A DNA stretch of 64,000 nt from Ischnura elegans (taxonomy: Eukaryota; Arthropoda; Insecta; Odonata; Coenagrionidae): the NCBI RefSeq assembly GCF_921293095.1, contig NC_060254.1, positions 58,636,069 through 58,700,068 of the forward strand, in the 5' to 3' direction. Made by a program: the position numbers and the translations under genes. Below, one piece after another: positions 1 to 10,889 of this stretch. Every line of letters begins with the position of its first letter. Position 1 is the stretch's first letter. The notes below the pieces were generated by a model, which ran no database searches, had not been told where the DNA came from, and worked only from the letters and a program-made list of their open reading frames with translations.

Positions 1-446
1 ACATATTTTTTTCTTACAAATTTTCAGTAATTTGCAGTGAACGGAATGAATGAAATGAGTTTTAATTTTAATTAAATAGTACTGTAAACAATAAAAAAAT
101 AAAATGAAAGTTATGTGATAAATAGTGACAATAAGGGGGAAGTTTTTAACATTTCTTTCTATGTACTTATATGTGTATTTTGCCCTTTGTTTTTCCATTT
201 CTTAAAAGCGGCTGATTCCATGTTCTCCCGATTTCCGATGAACTGCTTTAGCCAGTCATAACCGAGCGTCATTCTCCTTTGTGGTAATTCGTAGACTATA
301 CCGGACAAGGTTAATTTTGCTGTAATACCGCTTTATTTTAGCAGAACAATGTTTTTATGTATGTTTGAGAAACAGATAAGGAATTGCCGAGGTTTGCTTT
401 TGCACTTCAAGAATTTCAATGTGATAGCTTAAGTAGCAAGGGAGTA
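1..446. other. AT-rich sequence, nothing recognised
   Basis: No coding pattern, repeat or RNA gene could be recognised here. Short open frames are of the size expected by chance. Confidence 0.5.
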
Positions 447-450
447 TTTA

Positions 451-682
451 GGCCGTTTTACACGGGTCACGTTCTTGCACAATCTGACGTGTGTACGAAG
501 GCGCAGTCAAAATTGCGTCGTGTAAAGCGGCGAATTGCTAGATCACATGCGAGAATGCGTGGATGTGAGATGGCAAAATAGCCCCTGTTCTAATTTCGTT
601 CGTGCATTCGCGCAATTGCACTCCATTTTAGAAATCAATACAGTTCTAAATTGCGCAATTCCGTGCCCTGTCTAAAACGGCC
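451..682. mobile_element. Short terminal-inverted-repeat element (MITE)
   Basis: The left end reads GGCCGTTTTACACGGGTCAC and the right end, reverse-complemented, reads GGCCGTTTTAGACAGGGCAC, an inverted repeat of at least 20 bp with two mismatches. TTTA stands immediately outside both ends (447-450 and 683-686), consistent with a 4-bp target-site duplication. At 232 bp it is too short to encode a transposase. The termini recall Harbinger or Merlin non-autonomous elements, but the superfamily is an inference. Confidence 0.75.
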
Positions 683-686
683 TTTA

Positions 687-2990
687 AAATAAAACGTAGT
701 TGCATTTTTCCACGACTATTATATTATGGTCTCGTACCATATGATGGCTCTGTAAGCCGAAACGCGTCCTACGCATTCAAATAATCGTGGAGAAGCGCAA
801 CTACCTTTATATTTAAACCGTCAAGCTTTCACTATACTATGCCACATTGGCTGAATTTATTTTTAAGCGAGTAATTCGTCATTAAGAAAAAAAAACAAAA
901 CACGACCGGTCGAGATGGAAAGACGCGTCCTCTTAACGATTTCCGTGAGAAATTGGCGTCGGTTAGATTTCGTTCCGGGTCTAAATATCCTTAACTGAAG
1001 GCGAGAGGGGCTTTTTATTACCCTGGGATGGCTGAAGTGGGGAATAGATAAGCTGTTGTGGGGAATGGATTAGTGTCGTCGGCTCACGCGCCACTTTACA
1101 TTATCCACGGCCACTTAAAAGAGTGCTTCCCGAGATTGACTGCTGCTTCAAGCTGCATTCACGCGATGGTTTCCGTCTAATCGACTGTATAACGTCGCAC
1201 TGAGCCCACTGAGTGTCTTGCACTACCACGGACAGAATTTTACCTAATTAGAGGTATTCACACGCTAAATGTGAAATTTAAAGCAAATTGAGTAAACGAA
1301 AAGGGAATTTCAAAGCAAATAATTTCCTCTTCATCAAAGAAGTTCACAACAGTAGCAGGCGATTACCTTGTAATCTAGCTCTCTCTCGATTTAAAAATTC
1401 AAATTTGCATACCCCCGTAATAAAACTTTATTGTATTCCACAAATTAATTATTAGGTACGATTAGTTTCGACGCAGCGGCGTCATCGTCATGTGGAATAT
1501 TAGAGTTTTTCATTTCATTAACGATAAAATGAACATCTACAAATTTGAACCGAAGGCGATAGAAATAATTCTATACCCTCGTTTGACAGTTTTTATGCTA
1601 AATTTGATTACGCTGCTATTATCTATCGAAGTAAATACTGGTATTTTACTTTCCATATTATTTTTGCGCTCCTTTACCTGCCATCTGGTGGTGCGATCTT
1701 TTGTCTGTGTTCCGTTTGGTTTGCCTCTTGTTGGTGGTGGCCTACATCGAAATTCTGAGACTATAAACACAGGAGACAAGTAGGCTCCTTCTGTTTTATG
1801 GTAAAATCGGTGTGGGTTTGCGGTAAAAAAGGTGAACCTTTCAGCTCTCATTTTTATCGACGGCATTGTCAGGAGCTAGTGCAAATGTGATATGAGTACA
1901 AGAAAACTTGGACAAGTGTGTGTATGAACTGATATTTGGTTTTAAAATCATCTTCCCTAAAGGAATACAAAATTATTTTGCATCCCAATTAATATTCAGC
2001 TTTGTATTCCCAATCATAAATTCAGTTCATAGTTTTAAATTAATATGGAGGAGACTCTTATCAGATTCCAGGTTCCCGAACCGCCTTTGTTGATTTAGAG
2101 CATAAAAAGTTATCTCTTCCTGAGCGACACACACTAATTTATTAACAATTAGGAAGCGTTTCATTTGTTTAGAGTGCACATAACGACACCAATATATTCT
2201 CAATCAGTGATAGACCCCAAGAAACTCTGTTTTCAATTGTTGAGCCTTTAAATCTCCGATCCTCATTAATTAAGTTGACAGTTGACAGTTGACATCCCTA
2301 AATACAATTTACCAATCGGGCAATTGGCCTCAACATTAACTCTTCCCAGTGGCGTCACGCTGTTTATATTTTACCCTAAGGAGCCCATTCATCACGTGAT
2401 TTTAAGCTAGTAGTTTTGGGGTGCACAAGAGCTGAGCGACTCTTGAGACGAGTGGAACTATTGGTACAATTCAGCTACGAAATTTTGCCAAATTGAAAGA
2501 AGTCACATTTATAGAAGAAGCCTTGCATTTTGCTTGCACACTTGTTGGTTTTGAGGCATGCGGTTTTCATAGCTTACTTTTTTTAACAGAATACTTAACC
2601 TCAAAGTTGAGCAAATTTCGAAAAAAACTGTTTGTATTGAATTTTGCGGGTCTTACCCATGGCCAGCAGCCATCCATGCTGTACCGCAGTATCGAAAAAT
2701 CGTAGATCATCTCTTCGAATCAGTCAACACTCTGCAGGCTTTGTTGCATATGCGGTGAAAATATCTCGAAGTAAATAATTGATCCTTATTTTATAAAAGC
2801 AAAAAAATTCGACGAAAAAACAGGGTCCGAAATTTTGTATCATATTCCTCACAAATACAACAAACAAGTCATGAAGGTTGATGGGAATCAACAATAACAA
2901 ACCGTTCATTTACATTGTGAATTTTATCTTTCGTGCATCACTACAAAAGGTTTACCATCATTCAGGAATAGGATGGTTTCCTATTTTTTT
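687..2990. other. Gene-free stretch
   Basis: No coding exon, RNA gene or clear repeat was recognised in this AT-rich stretch. A small three-fold TTGACAG run lies at about 2274-2294. Open frames on both strands at 1490-1866 overlap one another and resemble no known protein. Confidence 0.4.
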
Positions 2991-2994
2991 ATTT

Positions 2995-3835
2995 CCTGAA
3001 TCGAAAGATAATTACTCCTGAAGTACGTATTTCACACTTTTAGATTTTTACATGACGATATCTATTTTTCGCGATTAAATGAACAGTGAAACATTTCAAT
3101 CGCGCGAAAACGCAACGGCTAAGTATGAATGCTGGGAAAAGCCCGTGTGACGTCATTCTGGTTCCGGCTGCCGCCTTGTGAGGTCACCTTGGTGCCAGGC
3201 TATGGGCGCCGCTACGATGCAGGCTACTTCAAGGTAGCAGAGTACCCTGCTAGCAAGTAGCACTTGGCTTAAATAAGGATTATTATTGCCCTATCAAACG
3301 AAGGAAACTTTCCCACCATAGGCAGTTTTAATAGGTGATTATTAAGACATGTTTTTCTGAGCTCTGTGCCTCATGCATGCATTGGCAACCTCAGACGCTG
3401 TAAAACTCCTGACTGCTCGTAAAGCATCTAGGTCCCTGTGACGTCATGTTGAGTGGAATCGCATAGGCACCAATCTAGCCTTTTTCAAACGAAGTTAAAA
3501 TTGACCATTCACATTCGTCTAAACTGGGATTTCTAAAACCAAATAATTTGTATATTATGAATACATTAATGGTGGGTAACGAATCGCAATCAATGCCTTT
3601 CGTTTTCTTTTATGAAGGAAACTACCCCATTTATTCATGGGCTCCACATCATTTTACTTCAGAGGCAATGGTCGGCTTTTCGGAAAGCGACAACTATCCC
3701 CGCAAAAAAGGTAGAACGCTGAACTTTAAGTGTTTTTATAAAATTCTGCCGAAGCTCCATAGTGTCGCATCATGTATCGTTTTCCTTACTGTTTATTCAA
3801 CTACAACAATAAATCATTAAACATTGTTTAAACTT
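2995..3835. repeat. Interspersed repeat family A, copy 1 (uninterrupted)
   Basis: This block matches 21630-21992 plus 23266-23755 at high identity, for example around TCGAAAGATAATTACTCCTG, AAAGCCCGTGTGACG and TGCCTCATGCATGCATTGG. Here the sequence runs straight through GGTGATTATTAAGACATG. The second copy is split at that point by about 1.27 kb. The family is unidentified and no convincing coding capacity is seen. Confidence 0.8.
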
Positions 3836-4410
3836 AAACGTTCAACTTCTACGGTCGAAAGAGTGAAGGAGAACACGCGAAAAACTAAATTACTAAAATC
3901 GTCCTTTTGGTAGGTTGCGTTGCCGCGGGGTATTTATCGTCTTTTTGGTTTATTTTAAGTAAGAGATACAAAATAAATATTTCCTCACATGAAAAGTTTA
4001 GAAATATTTTTTCATATAGCATACGTAACTTCAAAATATATTCATGTACTCTTCTATACCTCGAAAATTTAAATCCACCTTTCGGCCATTTTGAAAATCA
4101 AGTAATGGGTAAAATTTAATTTTAAAAAGCTTTTTTTACTACAAAAATATTTTTCTCTTTATATAAAATGCAATGAAATGCACCAATCAAATATTTTGCC
4201 CGTTGCAAGATAAAGAAGACGACCGTTTCACCGTTTTCGTAGTTTTTTGCGTGCTCTTCTTCACTCTTTTGACCGTAGAGGCTAAAATTTTATCTTCAAA
4301 CAATGTTTAATGATTTATTATTGTAGTAGAATAAACAATGAGTCAAACTCTATATGACACAGCCCTATAGAGCTTCGGCATAATTCCGTACAAGTGCTTA
4401 AAGTGCAGCG
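3715..4410. repeat. Fold-back repeat with inverted arms
   Basis: About 3715-3890 reappears as its reverse complement at about 4210-4405: compare GAAGCTCCATAGTGTCGCAT with ATATGACACAGCCCTATAGA, plus shared AACATTGTTTAA and GTGAAG(G/A)AGA(A/G)CACGC segments. The arms are diverged. The right arm also occurs as a direct copy at 8233-8460. Confidence 0.65.
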
Positions 4411-4497
4411 TTATAATTTTTTGCGCTGATTAATAGTACAGTTTCTTCTCCTGACCTTCCTTATTATTACAACAATGTAGTGTTTATGATTTTGGAG

Positions 4498-6839
4498 CAG
4501 GGACCTGGAGCAGCAGTGGAGCGGAGCGAATTTTCATTGTTGCTCCGGGGTGCTCCACTCCGCTCCGGCCGGAGCGGAGCGGAGTAGGTAGGATTTTCCA
4601 AATAGAATTAACCATAATTAATTATTAATAGAAATACCCACAATAAAACTTAATTAAATATAATGAAGGGTTACCCGCACGTGATGGCACAGCGATATTT
4701 AATAGCAATTCCCTTCGTGACATTTTTATTTAGAATACATCATTTTATAAAGAAATATCGGATTCTTAGCATAATGATACCCATGTAAAATTTGGCTAAT
4801 ATTCATCAATATGTCCATAGCCCAATCAACCATTATAACGAAAATTTAATTGGAAATCAAAATTAAATGATGCACTAGTTTCCGCTATGTTTCAAATTTT
4901 AAGCATACGTTTAAGAATACGTATTTAAAACCTTTCAACATGTTATATAATGTCTTCACAGCAATTACGCCAACTGCGATTTTTATCTTTCACGTGTATA
5001 ATGTAGATTTTTTCCTGGCCGCAACAATAATTCACAATGATTATTATTTATGCGGGTTTTAATGGCATTGGATAAACGTAATAAACTAATAAAATAATTT
5101 AATTTTGTGAACATGATTTTTATAGTTGATTATTACATGTTTTACATACTATTCTTAGCTATCAATAAAATTCAGAGATGATAGATGGAATATTTGACAA
5201 TACTGCCATATACTTGGCCTTAACTAACTGGCCTTGTAGGGTATAAATAGATATTTTATCTTGTTTTTTGTTGATGTTTTTCACACTTATGAGCAAGAAA
5301 AAGAGCGTATTCCGAAGTTATGCGCTCGTGAATCTAAACTTTATTTTATTGTGATCCTCTCTGTTGAGTAAAAAATCAACAACTGATGGTTACCAAGGCC
5401 GTTTCACGCCATAATTTTTACGATATTTTCATGAATAAAAGTCGTCTGCAATTATGAAATTATGCTATTATTTTTCTATAGTTATAAATATCAATTTTCC
5501 ATCATTTTACAATCTAAAGATTATAATTAAAATTAATTAAAGATTTATTACAAAGGTATTGAAAATTTGTGTTTCCCTTGTATTTTGCCTTATTATTACA
5601 ACTGAATTGCGAATCATCTGTATACAAAAAGTTTAAATACAACTGTTATGCAATTGTATCACAATAAATGTACAAAAGATATACCATTTGTAAATAAATG
5701 CTTGCATTGTTTGGGAAAGAAAGACTACATTTCAAAATAGGTGTTATCGCGGAATTCAGTTTAACAGACAGACATAGCTCAGAAGAACCTCTAATTACAA
5801 AGCATGTTATTCGGAAAAAAATCATGGGCTTTGGTTAAAATATATATTACTTTTAAATCCAAGTACTTATGTATTGTAAAATTTCATTAGAAATGCTCTT
5901 TCCACCCAACGAAGGGCCACATCCTTAATATTTTAAACGTACTACGTTATGGCATCGTAAAAAAAACGATATCCCAGAATTTTGAAAATATTAGCCTACA
6001 GCATTTTTATTTTTTAATATCGCCCGACAAAGAATTTTATTATGCGATAATAAAATTAATAAATTATTAAAATGGCGACACAAAGCCTGTCAAATTATAA
6101 AACAACATACATAGCGATTATCGACTATCGTATTGTATTAATCCTTAAGATTATCACTATCATTATTTATTATTCAAAAGTATCTAACACAAGGTATTTA
6201 AGTAGAACACATATTGGACTGCCCAATTTGAAAATTATTTTTTACATAATGAAAAGTAAAGAAAACTTTTTAATTCCGCATAAATATTTAATTTACGACC
6301 TAGGTTTCGACGTTGCACGTCATCGTCTGGTACAAATGCACAGAAGACAGAGAATAAACAGCCACACACAAATTGTTTTAAAAAATCTCTACTTTTCATC
6401 GTGTGAAGAAGGTTCCATTAAGTCACGCCTGAAACAAATACTTTTTTTTACTTAATACTATTTGTAAATTGAAATGTATTGGTATTAAATAATACCGCTA
6501 ATCACGTAGAATGTGGACTAATAACTCAACATAAAAATAGCCGCAGGGAATATCCGATGCGTTCCACGGCTGCAGAAGCGTGCATACGTCGATTTCCCGC
6601 CAAGAAGCGAAGCATTGATGTTTGTGTTCTGCTCCGCTATGCTCCGGCTCCATTGTCGGAGCGGAGCAGTTCCATTCCTACTGGAGTGGAGTTCTCGCAA
6701 GAAATGCTCCGCTCCGGAGTGGAGCACCTAAGTCCCATTGTCGTCGCTCCGCTCCGGAGCGGAGCAGTAGGAATTGAACTGCTCCGCTCCGACAATGGAG
6801 CCGGAGTATAGCGGAGCGGAGGAGCGCTCCAGGTCCCTG
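4498..6839. mobile_element. Non-autonomous hAT-type DNA transposon
   Basis: The ends are CAGGGACCTGGAGC and its inverted partner GCTCCAGGTCCCTG, the CAGGG type found in hAT elements. Perfect 8-bp direct repeats TTTTGGAG lie directly outside (4490-4497 and 6840-6847), the target duplication size of hAT transposons. GC-rich subterminal stretches (4498-4590 and 6618-6839) are full of GGAGCGGAGC-type palindromes. The interior is very AT-rich. No transposase domain is seen; the 127-codon frame at 6072-6455 has no recognisable motif. It sits inside the left arm of the Penelope-like element and is therefore younger. Confidence 0.9.
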
Positions 6840-7071
6840 TTTTGGAGTATAGGTCATGATTTAAATTAAATACACTTTTTGCCAACGTTTCTGAGATTTA
6901 TTCTCCTTCCTCAGGGCTCTTAATTATGATGAATGTTTACAAAGAAAATAAAGAAAATAAATTAATTAAGTGGTTACAAAAATTTTGAATACAATTGTGC
7001 AGTACAAATTCATTGGTAAATTAAAAATTGTGAACAGAATTAAACAACATACCTGTGATAGAAAATTCTAA

Positions 7072-7452
7072 CACGCAAAGCAGACTTCTGTACACAAAAA
7101 TAAAATCAGAAACCCCAAAAAACTAAAAAGTAACATAATATACCACATACCATGCCTCGATTGTAATAGTTGTTACATTGGTCAAACTTCTCAATATTTA
7201 AAAAACCGAATATCCCAGCACAAATCATCAATAAAAAATAAAATCACTCTTTCTGCTCTTGCAAATCACAGTCTAGACTATAGCCATCATTTTGATTTCG
7301 AGAACACCAAAATTTTAGACATAGAAACCAATTTTAAGAAAAGATTATTTAAAGAAATGTTTTACATATCAAAATCAAATAACAGTTGCAATAAAAGATC
7401 GGACATCGAACACCTAAGTAAAATTTATTATTATTTAATTCATCGAAATTAG
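7072..7452 (+). pseudogene. GIY-YIG endonuclease remnant of a Penelope-like element
   Basis: This frame of 126 codons has no ATG start. It begins after a TAA and ends at TAG 7450-7452. It reads IIYHIPCLDCNSCYIGQTSQ, then an R-I-S-x-H segment, then SALANHSLDYSHHFDFEN and a tail with KRLFKEMFYI and SDIEHLSKIYYYL. The paired (I)IY...YIG motif, the downstream Arg/His and the CxxC just before CYIG match the C-terminal endonuclease of Penelope-like retroelements, which nicks target DNA for reverse transcription. The upstream reverse transcriptase is absent and no start exists, so it is a 5'-truncated relic. Confidence 0.85.
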
Positions 7453-7686
7453 AATTGTTTAGTATAATTTAGATACCATTTGTTAACAAATGAATCAATA
7501 TTTATTAGTAACCATGATTAGCCTAGTAACGAAAATTTTCTATCACAGGTATGTTGTTTAATTCTGTTCACAATTTTTAATTTACCAATGAATTTGTACT
7601 GCACAATTGTATTCAAAATTTTTGTAACCACTTAATTAATTTATTTTCTTTATTTTCTTTGTAAACATTCATCATAATTAAGAGCC

Positions 7687-7714
7687 CTGAGGAAGGAGAA
7701 TAAATCTCAGAAAC
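7687..7714 (+). ncRNA. Hammerhead-ribozyme-like core in terminal arm
   Basis: CTGAGGA (a CUGANGA box) is followed by GAGA-ATAAA-TCTC, able to pair as stem II, and then GAAAC. The inverted copy lies at about 6883-6916 in the left arm. Hammerhead motifs are known in Penelope-like terminal repeats. Extra unpaired bases flank stem II and stem III is not obvious, so activity is doubtful. Confidence 0.4.
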
Positions 7715-7950
7715 GTTGGCAAAAAGTGTATTTAATTTAAATCATGACCTATACTCCAAAATCATAAACACTACATTGCTGATTAATAGTCTTCCATTCT
7801 CAACATCTTACTGACCCTTGAAATTTTAGTATCCTAGTGACAGTGAAAACCCCGTGTGCTTCCATATTTTTGGCAAGTTTTATACATATTTCCTCAAATA
7901 ACATCTGTAGCTAACTCTGCTCAAAAGAAAAATAACGTGTACCCTTTGCT

Positions 7951-8460
7951 TACGTAACTTCGAAATTTATGTGATTTTCTGCACCTCGGAAATTGAAATC
8001 TACCTTTCGGCCATTTGAAAAACGAAATCATGGGTAAAATTTATTTTTAAAAAGCTATTATCAGTGTGAAGATTTCGTTCTCTGTATAAAAAAACAATGA
8101 AGAGCATTTCAGCCATTTGAAAAATGAAATAATGGGTAAAATTCAAATTTAAAAAGCTATTATTAATGCGAAGATATCGTTCTCTTTATAAAAAAACAAT
8201 AACGTGCACCAAGCAAATGCTTTGCCCGTAACGAGATGAAGAAGACGACCGTTCTGCCGTTTTCATAGTTTTTCTCGTGTTCGTCTTCACTATTTCTACC
8301 ATATTAGCTAAACGCTTACGTTCAAACATTTTTTAATGGTTTATTGTTATATTCAAATAAACAATCAATAAAACGATATATGACACGACCCTATGGAGCT
8401 TCGGTAGAGTTTCCTACAAGTGCTTAAAGTATAGCGTACTTTTTTGCGGCGATTAATAGG
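7951..8460. repeat. Second, direct copy of the 4021-4440 repeat
   Basis: The order of matches is the same as at 4021-4440: TACGTAACTTC, then CTTTCGGCCATTT, GGGTAAAATTTA, AAAAAGC, AGATGAAGAAGACGACCGTT, then GAGCTTCGG and CAAGTGCTTAAAG. About 60 bp within it is itself repeated (CAGCCATTTGAAAAATGAAAT near 8109). It is non-coding and diverged. Confidence 0.7.
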
Positions 8461-9051
8461 CTTCCATTCTTGAGGCATGTTATTGTCTCGATGTCCAATT
8501 TCACGCTGAACCGAATTGACCGTTTGGCGAGTACAACAATACGGCTCAGGTGTCGTCCGATTGGCTGACGGTCTATTGAAGTTATTTATGTGCTTTCCTT
8601 ACTTTTTAATGCAATTGATTACAGATCTCCATGTATTGCTAACGTGAAAGCCAATATCACGATTGAAATTTTTTGGATTGAGGCTTCTTTGTTATGTTCC
8701 GTTTCCACTCCATCTCGCCTGAAACCTCAGATTATATTAATGTTATTACTCTTTTTTTAAAGGTGATTAGGATGAAATTCGACAAATTTCGCTGCAAAAG
8801 ATTCCATGAAGTCCCAAGTTTTGACAAATTATGATTCAATCGTTGCTGGTTCAACTTCGTGGAATTTCGTCATGGTTATGAGAGTAATAACGGCTCACAA
8901 AATATTTTACACAAAAATTGTATGTAACTTTTCGACGATTTCTGAGTCATTCTTTAAGGTTCCTGACAATTAGTTGAACTTTGACAATGGCACACACATG
9001 TCAAAACCGGTTGGGACACGTATTAGTATGCTGAGTGAACATAGCTTCGTA

Positions 9052-9279
9052 GATGCACTCACTATTACATTCCATTTTTCGAGTGTGCGTCTGCGTAATT
9101 AATTTTTAACTCGACGTTTCGTTCCTCCTGCTGGGAATGGCGTCAGAAGACTCATGACAGTCTCCTGAGTGAGGAGGAGCAGTCTTCTGACGAAGTTCCC
9201 AGCAGAAGGAACGAAACGTCGAGTTTAAATATTAAGCACGCAGGCGTACACCCGAAAAATGGAATGTAATAGTGCATCT
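9052..9279. repeat. Inverted repeat with hammerhead-like ends
   Basis: Left arm 9052-9165 and right arm 9172-9279 are reverse complements with modest divergence; both contain GGAACGAAACGTCGAGTT and GAAAAATGGAATGTAATAG. In the right arm CTGACGA (9187-9193) is followed by GTTCC, a short loop, GGAAC and GAAAC (9213-9217). That is a CUGANGA / stem II / GAAA arrangement typical of hammerhead ribozymes, with one extra base before stem II. It probably represents paired terminal repeats of a Penelope-like element with nothing left between them. Confidence 0.65.
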
Positions 9280-9369
9280 AATCGCTGCGGAAACCTTAAA
9301 ACCAAAAAGTGGCTTCGTATAATTGATGGTTTGAGGCGTGACTTGGTGAAATTGTTTCATTTTAAATTT

Positions 9370-9552
9370 AAAAAATCGTAAATTTCACATGTGATTTTAC
9401 TAACGACCAGTTTCGTCGCTGTGAAACATCGCCAGGTTCAATTACAGGGAAAGTATAAATAAAAATACTCTCTCTGTATTTGAACCTGAAGATGTCGCAC
9501 AACGACGAAACTGGTCGTTAGTAAAATCACATGTGATATTTGCAAAGTTTTT
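9370..9552. repeat. Second inverted repeat with hammerhead-like core
   Basis: Left arm 9370-9450 and right arm 9471-9552 are inverted copies sharing CGACGAAACTGGTCGTTAGT and AAAATCACATGTGA. The right arm has CTGAAGA (9486-9492), GTCG, loop CACAA, CGAC and GAAAC (9507-9511), again a hammerhead-like arrangement. The left-arm copy keeps GAAACTGGTC, but its CUGANGA box has drifted to CTGGCGA. The arms belong to a family different from the 9052-9279 repeat. Confidence 0.65.
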
Positions 9553-9821
9553 ATTATATAACATGGCTTCGAAGTGCACCTGGCTTAACTGACCTTTCAT
9601 CCTTGGTGTAAATTGGAACTTTGCTAGTTCCTTTATTTTTGTTAGGGCTTCTTGAAAATACCCGTTTACCCATTATAACCCAATGTTGCTCCTAAGCAAC
9701 ATAAAAAATTTATATAATTAAAGCTTTACTCAGGAAAGATTTAAACTGCGTGTTCTTTTGTGCTGTTAACTTTAATGGCGAAATATTATGTGTATGTATA
9801 TGAGATATAATATTATGCATG

Positions 9822-9865
9822 TCCAAGTATATGACTTCAGAGAACTTTTATCTATGAATGCCAAT
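9822..9865. repeat. 44-bp direct repeat, left copy
   Basis: The 44 bases starting TCCAAGTATATGACTTCAGA are identical to 10822-10865, and weaker similarity continues about 20 bp further (AACCTGCA...CTACAA / TCCACAA). The two copies bracket the GC-rich block at 10.0-10.3 kb. Confidence 0.85.
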
Positions 9866-10035
9866 CCGTAACCTGCAGATCCACAATATTTATGAATGAG
9901 TAGTAAATTTTCACATTTTTCAAATGAGAATTTTTAAAATTTAATTTCTTACAGAAGCAGCTCTGGGTTAGAAAGGGTTAAATCCGCCAAAATATTAAAA
10001 AGAGGAGAAATGACACGTGATGCATCACCACTCAC

Positions 10036-10174
10036 CGTCCAGCAATTTTCCGACCGCTTCGTCGAGGCCCCCTTCGGCCCTCTGCTCCTCCGCCACCCTC
10101 GGTGCCTCGGGCCCTCCTTTGCCGGGCCCTTGAGGGGCTGCAGGAGGCGCGGGCCCCCCATCCTGCTCGAACAT
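10036..10174 (-). CDS. Candidate coding exon, unknown protein
   Basis: From ATG at 10174-10172 the minus strand reads 46 codons (MFEQDGGPAPPAAPQGPGKG, then GGPEAPRVAEEQRAEGGLDE, then AVGKLLD) and meets a strong splice donor, GACG|GTGAGTGG, in phase 1. Codons are GC-rich, unlike the AT-rich surroundings. The frame stays open upstream to about 10321 (SLAKNLPGSAAVLGPQRSEI and onward), so the exon may instead start at an acceptor, for example TCTGCAG near 10260. The Gly/Pro/Ala/Glu-rich peptide is low-complexity and I recognise no family. The following exon would lie below 10036 and was not found. Confidence 0.4.
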
Positions 10175-10821
10175 TCTGTGCCAACCCACTTCGCCCCCGA
10201 CGGCTGCTGCCTCCGTAGTCACTTGGTGAAGAATCTCACTTCGTTGGGGCCCTAAAACTGCTGCAGATCCCGGGAGATTCTTCGCGAGACTCCGAAGTGG
10301 GAGCTGATTGATTTTGGCCAATGTTTAGGCGTTGCGAATATATTGAGGATGGAGAATAATGTCATTCCGTAGGGTCCTAGATAAAATAGGTGAGTTTGGG
10401 CTAATTTTAATTAATTCCAAGTTATTCACAAATGAAAAATGCTGTCCGCTCCGAGGGTTATCCAATTACTAAAGCCCATTTCAGAGTTTTTAACACCAAT
10501 GCGGGAACCAACTGAGTGAATTGTAGCAAGTATTAAGTGATTTGAGACTTGTGAATGGTATCACTTGATTTGACTCGAAGAAAAAGCCAATTGATTTGGA
10601 CGGCTTGTATATAGCTACTGCCTAGGTGTCAATATCTGTTCTTTGTGTCCCTAAACTTCCAGAGCTCCTTATATTGCTCAATGGGGATCTTCTGGCCTAG
10701 AAGCAAGGACCAATTGATTAGGGCGATTTGGTACTTGGATTTTGGGCGACACTCGTGTTTAGTGGCTGATGATTAAAATTCATCCATGGGGGGCTTTCCT
10801 CATTCTAACATGAAACCTTGA

Positions 10822-10865
10822 TCCAAGTATATGACTTCAGAGAACTTTTATCTATGAATGCCAAT
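10822..10865. repeat. 44-bp direct repeat, right copy
   Basis: Perfect match to 9822-9865 in the same orientation, offset by exactly 1000 bp. It could be a relic of a local duplication or of paired ends of an element; no other terminal structure was recognised. Confidence 0.85.
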
Positions 10866-10889
10866 AGGCAGAACCTGCATATCTACAAC

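Larger units (their letters stand above)
4473..7778 (+). mobile_element. 5'-truncated Penelope-like element with inverted terminal arms
   Basis: A GIY-YIG endonuclease remnant (7072-7452) is flanked by arms of about 250 bp in opposite orientation. The right arm is about 7530-7778. The left arm is about 6848-7068, plus its outer end at 4473-4497, which was separated by a later hAT insertion. Both outer ends read CAATGTAGTGTTTATGATTT when oriented outward-in. Inverted or direct terminal repeats (pLTRs) next to a 3' GIY-YIG domain are characteristic of Penelope-like elements. No reverse-transcriptase part remains, so the copy is dead. Both flanks begin CTGATTAATAG (about 4428 and 7779), which may mark an old target duplication. 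Confidence 0.75.

Noticed and set aside
1680..1700. CTCF-like insulator site (CCATCTGGTGG)
   Set aside because: Only a partial match to the core motif; single short matches are expected by chance.
6072..6455. 127-codon open frame in the hAT element as a transposase
   Set aside because: No hAT dimerisation motif or catalytic pattern; AT-rich and hydrophobic by composition, best explained as chance.
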